NCBI GenBank assembly: GCA_022823105.1
Contig: JAJDXU010000106.1
Coordinates: forward strand, 1 to 12,055
Origin: Dehalococcoidia bacterium
GTDB taxonomy: Bacteria > Chloroflexota > Dehalococcoidia > Lucifugimonadales > UBA3495
Direction of reading: 5' to 3'
DNA: 12,055 bases
Shown in pieces: positions 7,398-12,055 of this stretch. Position 1 is the first letter of the stretch. Every line of letters starts with the position of its first letter. Under the pieces are notes generated by a model. That model ran no database searches and was not told the origin of the DNA. It was given only the letters and a program-made list of their open reading frames with translations. The position numbers and the translations under genes were made by a program.

Positions 7398-10300
7398 TGA
7401 AGTTTCCGGACCAGAGTCACATCAACAAGGTGCGTGACGCCCTGCACCGACGTCCAGGTGATGGAGCCTCTGTAATGGTAGGCAGTGGCTTCAGCCGGAA
7501 CGCCGTTCCAGTCCGCCCCAACGTAGGCGAGCTACCCACCTGGGATCAAGTTGCGAACAGGCTCCACGAGGAGCTGTACCCGCATGAAACAAGCACCGGC
7601 TACCGCGATCCTCTACGCACCGCCCAGGAATACGAAGCGGCGTTCGGAAGAACCGAGCTACACGACGCACTGAGAAAGCTGGTACCGCACGAAGGGTTCA
7701 GCCCTGGCACTGCACACGAACGGTTGCTCGATCTACCGTGGGCAGACATCTACACTACCAACTGGGATGACCTCTTGGAACGAACCATGATCCACCCTGC
7801 GGAATTGGATTACAGCGTCATTACCAGCACTGACCAGATACCGATGGAAATCCGCCCCCGCATCGTGAAGCTGCATGGCTCACTACCTGGACAATTTCCC
7901 CTAATTGTCACGGAAGAAGACTACCGGACCTACCCGACGAAGTTCGCCCCTTTCGTCAACACAGTCCAGCAGGCCATGATGGAAACGGTATTCTTCCTGA
8001 TTGGGTTCTCCGGAGAAGACCCTAATTTCCTGAACTGGTCGGGATGGGTTCGCGACAATCTGGGCGCATCCGCGCCAAAAATCTACTTGGCTGGTTATTT
8101 GCAACTGTCGCAACACCAACGGCGGATGCTGGAAGCACGCAACGTAGTCCCAATAGACCTCGCGCAACACCCACAAATCAACAGGTGGCGGGAGCAAAAC
8201 CTACACCACCAGTACGCCACCGAATGGCTTCTGCTTACCCTAGAAAAGGGCGAACCATACGACATCACCGAATGGCCATCGTTACCGAGCCAGCCACCAA
8301 CCGAGATACCCGACATTCTTCAACCAGTTGACACGGTCAGCCTAGTGATTCCCAAAGCCGAACCGCCCATACAGAACTCAGCAGAGCCTGCCTCAATCGA
8401 GGAAGTCAAAGAAGTCACAAAAATCTGGCGTCACAACAGGAAGGTATACCCGGGCTGGCTAACGATGCCCAGCTCTAATCGTGGGGAGATGGAACGGATA
8501 ACAGACGGATGGGGACGCAAGATACTGCTGTCTCTTTCGAATCTCGCGCCCGTAGAGCGGCTGAATGCCATAAGGGAATTGGTGTGGCGTGAAGAAGTCT
8601 TGCTAGTGCCGATGCACCCTGACTTCCAGAACGCCATAGAAACAACCCTGAACGCGATTGACTGCCACGAGCACATCCTGGACGGAGAGTATGCTCCGCT
8701 TCAGGACTGGGCCACAATCCGTGAGAACTGGCACTACGTTGCTGCCGCGATGGTCACAGCAACTAGGCACCGCCTTGACCGAGATTCGTTTGAGAAGTGG
8801 ATCGAGGCGTTGACGGCTTTCCAAAACGAGGACACAGACATCTACCACCGGATCCGACAAGAAAGATGCCTCTGGGCGATCTACGATTTTGACTTTGACG
8901 CACTGGATAACTTGTTGGCGGATTGGCAAACCGAAAACTGCGACCCAGTTTGGATGATGCGCAAGTCAGCTTTGATCTGGGAAGCCGAACACGACGACGA
9001 AGCCGAGGAATTACTTCAGCACGCCATAGTAGCCATCAGGACACTGCCATACGACGAAAGTAGAGTAGACGGCCCGTCGAGAGAAGCATGGGCCACACGA
9101 GTTGCACTCGGTTGGGACAATCGCCAAACGTTACTCAAGCGTCTCAGGGATCTGACACCGTTCAGGTGTGACGTATTCAACGAGCAACAGTCGGCACTGG
9201 ACGCTATGCGCCGAAACAGGGGCCAAGATGAAGCCCCCGCATTCGACATCAACAGCAGGCGAAGGCGCAGCATCCGTCTCAGCAACTACGACCCACAGGC
9301 CGCTCCCTATCGGGCGATTCGTCTTTCCGAGATTGCCGGCATACCACCGTTCGCAGCCGCACTTGTGACGAACGTAAAAGTTCCAACCAACATATGGGCC
9401 GACGTCCTGAAGAAAGCCGCCGAGGAGCTGGCTGACGAAAACTTGGAACTCGCCATACGTTTGGTGCTGCGGACCGCCAGCGGCGACACAGACGAAACGC
9501 TCGGCAGAGTATTGTCGCGGACAAGATTGGTAGCCCTGCAGACCACGCAGGCCGAGAGTTTGGCCGAATCTTGCCTGAGGATCCTCGACCGAGGGTTGGC
9601 AAGTAAAGCAATCGCGACCCTGCAACCAAGAACCGAGACCGCTATTGAAGTGCTGTCGCGCCTCATGATCAGAGCAGAGGCAAGCCTGTCAGAAACCATC
9701 TTGGACAAAGCACTGGAATGTTACAAAGACCCTCTAATACAAAGGGGAACCTGGGCTACGGAAATCCGACATCTGCTGGAGCGTGCTTGGGAAGCACTGC
9801 CCGGCGAACACCGTCGCCGACGTGCTCTTGACTTGCTGAACGCTCCGATAGCCGGGATGAACAGCGAGCCCCCACGAATGGAGTACGCGTGGGCGGATCC
9901 TGTCGAGCTGTTCGCCAACGACAGCACCGTCTTGCAGCGCACGTCCGACAACGAGCACCAGTGGAAAGCTGCTGTTGAATTGGTAGCGCGGGCACTAGCT
10001 GGGAATTCTACCGTCCGTCGCAGGGCATCCATCAGGATGATTCCACTGGTCGATTCCGGTTTACTCAAGGAGGAAGAATCGCAGGAAATTGCCAATGCGC
10101 TTTGGAGTGAACAGCACACTCCCTCCGATGGACTGCCGGATGATGTAAGCATACCTGATTGGGCGTTCCTGACCATGCCAGAAACCGAGCCAACTCTAGC
10201 GCAACAGCGGTTCGCCGCTAGATGGGTCGCGGAGGACCACACGACTGGATGGCAGCACAAGGGCTCAATCGAGATATTCGGGAACTCAACCAACGGGCTA

Positions 10301-11197
10301 AATCACGACAGCCAAGATGTAGACAGCCGCCTTTGGCAAGTCGGACAAGCAGTTATCAGCCTTCGACGCTGCGGGAAACGGCTGGACCTTCCAGACAAAG
10401 AAAAGTCAAACCTACGGAAAATGGTCGAGACCTGGGCAGAAGCCGCTGCGCCGGAATTTGCCACGCCCGAACATCCACTTTTTCCGCATACCGGTGCCGC
10501 TCACAAAGAACGGATTCGAACTGTAGCCCAAGTCCTTCCTGCAATCACTGGAGAAGTGGGACTGTCCAAGCAAGCGGGCGAAAAACTCTACTCAAAAATG
10601 CAGACTTTGGACGAAAAACAAATACCGGCACTCGCAATGGCTACGAGCATCGTCAGAGCCACACCAATGCGGTCTGCTGATGTCGCCACGGCGCTACGAG
10701 TTGGCATGACTTCCAACGAAGTAGACATGGCGGACGACGCCGTGGAAGGAGTGCGTCAATGGATCGAAGGAACGATGGACCCCGAATCTGGTACGCCCAA
10801 TCCACCGGACGACCTAGTACGAGAAATCGGAATTTCTATCGCCTCCCGCAGGAGACCAGTGTTGCCAAGTGCTCTAGCAGCAGCACGGTGGATATTCGAA
10901 AACGGAGAGCATGCCCACAAGAAAGCCATCCGACAGTTAGCACTAGACGGACTGAACTACCTTGCCGAGGAGCTCCGCTACGAACGCCACCATGATGCCC
11001 CGGACGAAGTTCCTTTGGAACGGCTATTCTGCGCACAACTCGCCGCAGCAATGGCGGAAAGCGGGCTGCAAGAACACCCCACAGTTGCTCGATGGCTGGA
11101 TATAGCCAGAGAAGATCCATTACCCGAAGTCCGCAACGCCGTTCCGATGCGCCAAGAAGTCGAGGACGATGAAAGCCGGGGCACTCAGCCAGGCTGA
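7397..11197 (+). CDS. large SIR2-domain protein, probable defence-associated sirtuin (NADase)
   Basis: The protein is 1266 residues from the ATG at 7397, which overlaps the ORF C stop as TAATG; the frame is open further upstream, but that part lies inside ORF C. Residues about 20-280 form a SIR2 domain: GSGFS (29-33) for NAD binding, IYTTNWDDLLE (118-128) with catalytic-type Asn122, VKLHGSL (157-163) with the catalytic-type His160, and FLIGFSGEDPN (200-210). About 900 residues follow, starting near YPGW (351-354). They are mostly helical with TPR-like pieces (DEAEELLQHAIVAIR), and I see no Walker A motif or membrane segment. SIR2 domains joined to large C-terminal regions occur in antiphage proteins such as the DSR group, where the sirtuin hydrolyses NAD on sensing phage and halts the cell. 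That role is inferred here. Third-position G+C is about 58-65% in samples, well below the glycan genes, suggesting transfer. Confidence 0.88.
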   Translation: MKFPDQSHINKVRDALHRRPGDGASVMVGSGFSRNAVPVRPNVGELPTWDQVANRLHEELYPHETSTGYRDPLRTAQEYEAAFGRTELHDALRKLVPHEGFSPGTAHERLLDLPWADIYTTNWDDLLERTMIHPAELDYSVITSTDQIPMEIRPRIVKLHGSLPGQFPLIVTEEDYRTYPTKFAPFVNTVQQAMMETVFFLIGFSGEDPNFLNWSGWVRDNLGASAPKIYLAGYLQLSQHQRRMLEARNVVPIDLAQHPQINRWREQNLHHQYATEWLLLTLEKGEPYDITEWPSLPSQPPTEIPDILQPVDTVSLVIPKAEPPIQNSAEPASIEEVKEVTKIWRHNRKVYPGWLTMPSSNRGEMERITDGWGRKILLSLSNLAPVERLNAIRELVWREEVLLVPMHPDFQNAIETTLNAIDCHEHILDGEYAPLQDWATIRENWHYVAAAMVTATRHRLDRDSFEKWIEALTAFQNEDTDIYHRIRQERCLWAIYDFDFDALDNLLADWQTENCDPVWMMRKSALIWEAEHDDEAEELLQHAIVAIRTLPYDESRVDGPSREAWATRVALGWDNRQTLLKRLRDLTPFRCDVFNEQQSALDAMRRNRGQDEAPAFDINSRRRRSIRLSNYDPQAAPYRAIRLSEIAGIPPFAAALVTNVKVPTNIWADVLKKAAEELADENLELAIRLVLRTASGDTDETLGRVLSRTRLVALQTTQAESLAESCLRILDRGLASKAIATLQPRTETAIEVLSRLMIRAEASLSETILDKALECYKDPLIQRGTWATEIRHLLERAWEALPGEHRRRRALDLLNAPIAGMNSEPPRMEYAWADPVELFANDSTVLQRTSDNEHQWKAAVELVARALAGNSTVRRRASIRMIPLVDSGLLKEEESQEIANALWSEQHTPSDGLPDDVSIPDWAFLTMPETEPTLAQQRFAARWVAEDHTTGWQHKGSIEIFGNSTNGLNHDSQDVDSRLWQVGQAVISLRRCGKRLDLPDKEKSNLRKMVETWAEAAAPEFATPEHPLFPHTGAAHKERIRTVAQVLPAITGEVGLSKQAGEKLYSKMQTLDEKQIPALAMATSIVRATPMRSADVATALRVGMTSNEVDMADDAVEGVRQWIEGTMDPESGTPNPPDDLVREIGISIASRRRPVLPSALAAARWIFENGEHAHKKAIRQLALDGLNYLAEELRYERHHDAPDEVPLERLFCAQLAAAMAESGLQEHPTVARWLDIAREDPLPEVRNAVPMRQEVEDDESRGTQPG

Positions 11198-11208
11198 AGA
11201 TCCGAAGA

Positions 11209-11223
11209 GGTCACATGATGACC
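11209..11223. repeat. short inverted repeat downstream of the SIR2 gene
   Basis: GGTCA and TGACC form a perfect 5-bp stem around CATGA, 12 bases after the SIR2 stop codon. There is no T-run after it, so it is a weak terminator candidate at best, and it may be chance. Confidence 0.25.
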
Positions 11224-11293
11224 ACGACGTGATCTCGGCGCAGGTCAGACCGCCGTAGATTCACAACGTTCCGGGCAGCAGAGGCCAAAAGAA

Positions 11294-11313
11294 ACGCCCC
11301 CTTGCGGGAGCGT
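11294..11313 (-). terminator. intrinsic-terminator-like hairpin, best on the - strand
   Basis: ACGCCCCC (11294-11301) pairs with GGGAGCGT (11306-11313) around the loop TTGC: eight pairs with one C/A mismatch. On the + strand an AAAAGAAA run precedes the stem, so on the - strand the stem is followed by TTTCTTTT, the classic Rho-independent form. In the + direction the stem is followed by GC-rich sequence and no T-run, so it would terminate the SIR2 transcript poorly. A second possible stem, CCCAG (11317-11321) with CTGGG (11334-11338), lies next to it. Confidence 0.55.
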
Positions 11314-11373
11314 CGGCCCAGCGGCACTACCCACTGGGGGGGTTGAAAGTCAGGCTACGCGAAATGCAACAAA

Positions 11374-12039
11374 ATGTCAACTTCCATTGCCGACATTCCT
11401 GACGAAAGCCAAGCGCAGCCCCACCGAGTGGCGGTGTACGTTGATGGGCTGAACCTCTACCACGGCCTCAAATCGCGAAGCTGGCGCCGCTATTACTGGC
11501 TGAACCTACGCCGATTGGCGGAACGCCTGCTACGTTCCGACCAGCGCTTGGTTATGGTCAGATACTTCACCGCCCGGTTCATGCCCCGTTTCGGCGACCC
11601 CGATCAACCCCAACGCCAGGACACCTACCTGAAGGCGTTGGAAACCCTGCCCGACTTGACGATCCAGTACGGGTACCACCTGCCCAAGACCGGAAGATGC
11701 CGGCGGTGTGGAGCAACGTGGGCATCTTTTGAAGAAAAAATGACCGACGTGAACATCGCCGTGGCGTTGCTCCGCGACGCGATGCGGAACACCTTTGACA
11801 CAGCCATTGTGATCTCCGCAGACAGCGATTTAACGGGCCCAATAAACACCGTACTACATAGCTACCCTGAAAAGCGGGTAGTAGTCGCCTTCCCGCCGAA
11901 CCGCCATTCCGAGCAGTTGCATCATCAGGCGACTGCCGCCTTCAGGCTGGGGCGTAGCATCATTGCCAGCAGCCAGTTTCCCGCCCAAGTCATCGACGCC
12001 AACGGGTTCGTCTTGCACAAACCATCAAGCTGGAACTAA
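11374..12039 (+). CDS. NYN-domain (LabA/DUF88-like) putative ribonuclease
   Basis: This 221-residue protein matches the NYN group of PIN-like nucleases throughout. VYVDGLNLYHGL (21-32) carries the first acidic residue (Asp24), EEKMTDVNIAVALL (120-133) the second conserved acidic cluster (Asp125), and VISADSDL (146-153) the paired aspartates Asp150 and Asp152. These would bind a metal for RNA cleavage. A GRCRRCG zinc-knuckle-like CxxC pair (Cys109, Cys112) precedes the second motif, as in related proteins. The ATG at 11374 lacks a clear Shine-Dalgarno sequence, and I see no good promoter in the 176-base gap after the SIR2 gene. It may be co-transcribed with SIR2 or stand alone. Third-position G+C in a sample is about 72%, between the SIR2 gene and the glycan genes. 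A defence role is suggested only by position. Confidence 0.9.
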   Translation: MSTSIADIPDESQAQPHRVAVYVDGLNLYHGLKSRSWRRYYWLNLRRLAERLLRSDQRLVMVRYFTARFMPRFGDPDQPQRQDTYLKALETLPDLTIQYGYHLPKTGRCRRCGATWASFEEKMTDVNIAVALLRDAMRNTFDTAIVISADSDLTGPINTVLHSYPEKRVVVAFPPNRHSEQLHHQATAAFRLGRSIIASSQFPAQVIDANGFVLHKPSSWN

Positions 12040-12055
12040 AAGGCAATCGCAAGCG

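Overview
The window comes from a high-GC bacterium that I cannot place to phylum. It has two parts joined by a gene-poor stretch. The left part (1-5236) is a surface-glycan or small-molecule tailoring locus. The right part (about 5700-12039) looks like a defence island built around a very large sirtuin.

Left part. Four + strand genes run head to tail, each overlapping the next by 4 bases (ATGA, ATGA, GTGA), so they are almost certainly one translationally coupled operon. They are a GT4 glycosyltransferase (5' end outside the window), a radical SAM/SPASM enzyme, an O-methyltransferase with six WG-type repeats at its N-terminus, and a histidine phosphatase. A NAD-dependent sugar epimerase/dehydratase lies on the - strand and converges on the phosphatase with a 63-base tail-to-tail overlap. 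Together they suggest synthesis, decoration and transfer of an unusual sugar or similar group. The substrate is unknown.

Middle. The stretch 5237-5877 has no convincing gene. It holds an inverted repeat near the epimerase start. Just upstream of the right-hand operon it holds a cluster of short direct and inverted repeats around a TATACT box, then a leader hairpin.

Right part. Four tightly packed + strand ORFs follow: A (258 aa, strongly acidic, unrecognised), B (small, with a likely frame disruption), C (148 aa, unrecognised) and a 1266-aa SIR2-domain protein. Junctions are ATGA (A/B), a 2-base gap (B/C) and TAATG (C/SIR2). The SIR2 domain keeps the NAD-binding and catalytic motifs and is followed by about 900 residues of mostly helical sequence with no visible ATPase. 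That layout fits a defence-associated sirtuin that depletes NAD when it senses infection. After a 176-base gap comes an NYN-domain (LabA/DUF88) ribonuclease-like gene.

In hand-counted samples, the third-position G+C of the SIR2 gene (about 58-65%) is far below that of the glycan operon (about 90%) and below A (about 82%), which fits acquisition by transfer. The best candidate for an undescribed system is the A-B-C-SIR2 operon, possibly with the NYN gene. Its defence role is inference from the SIR2 family and gene order.
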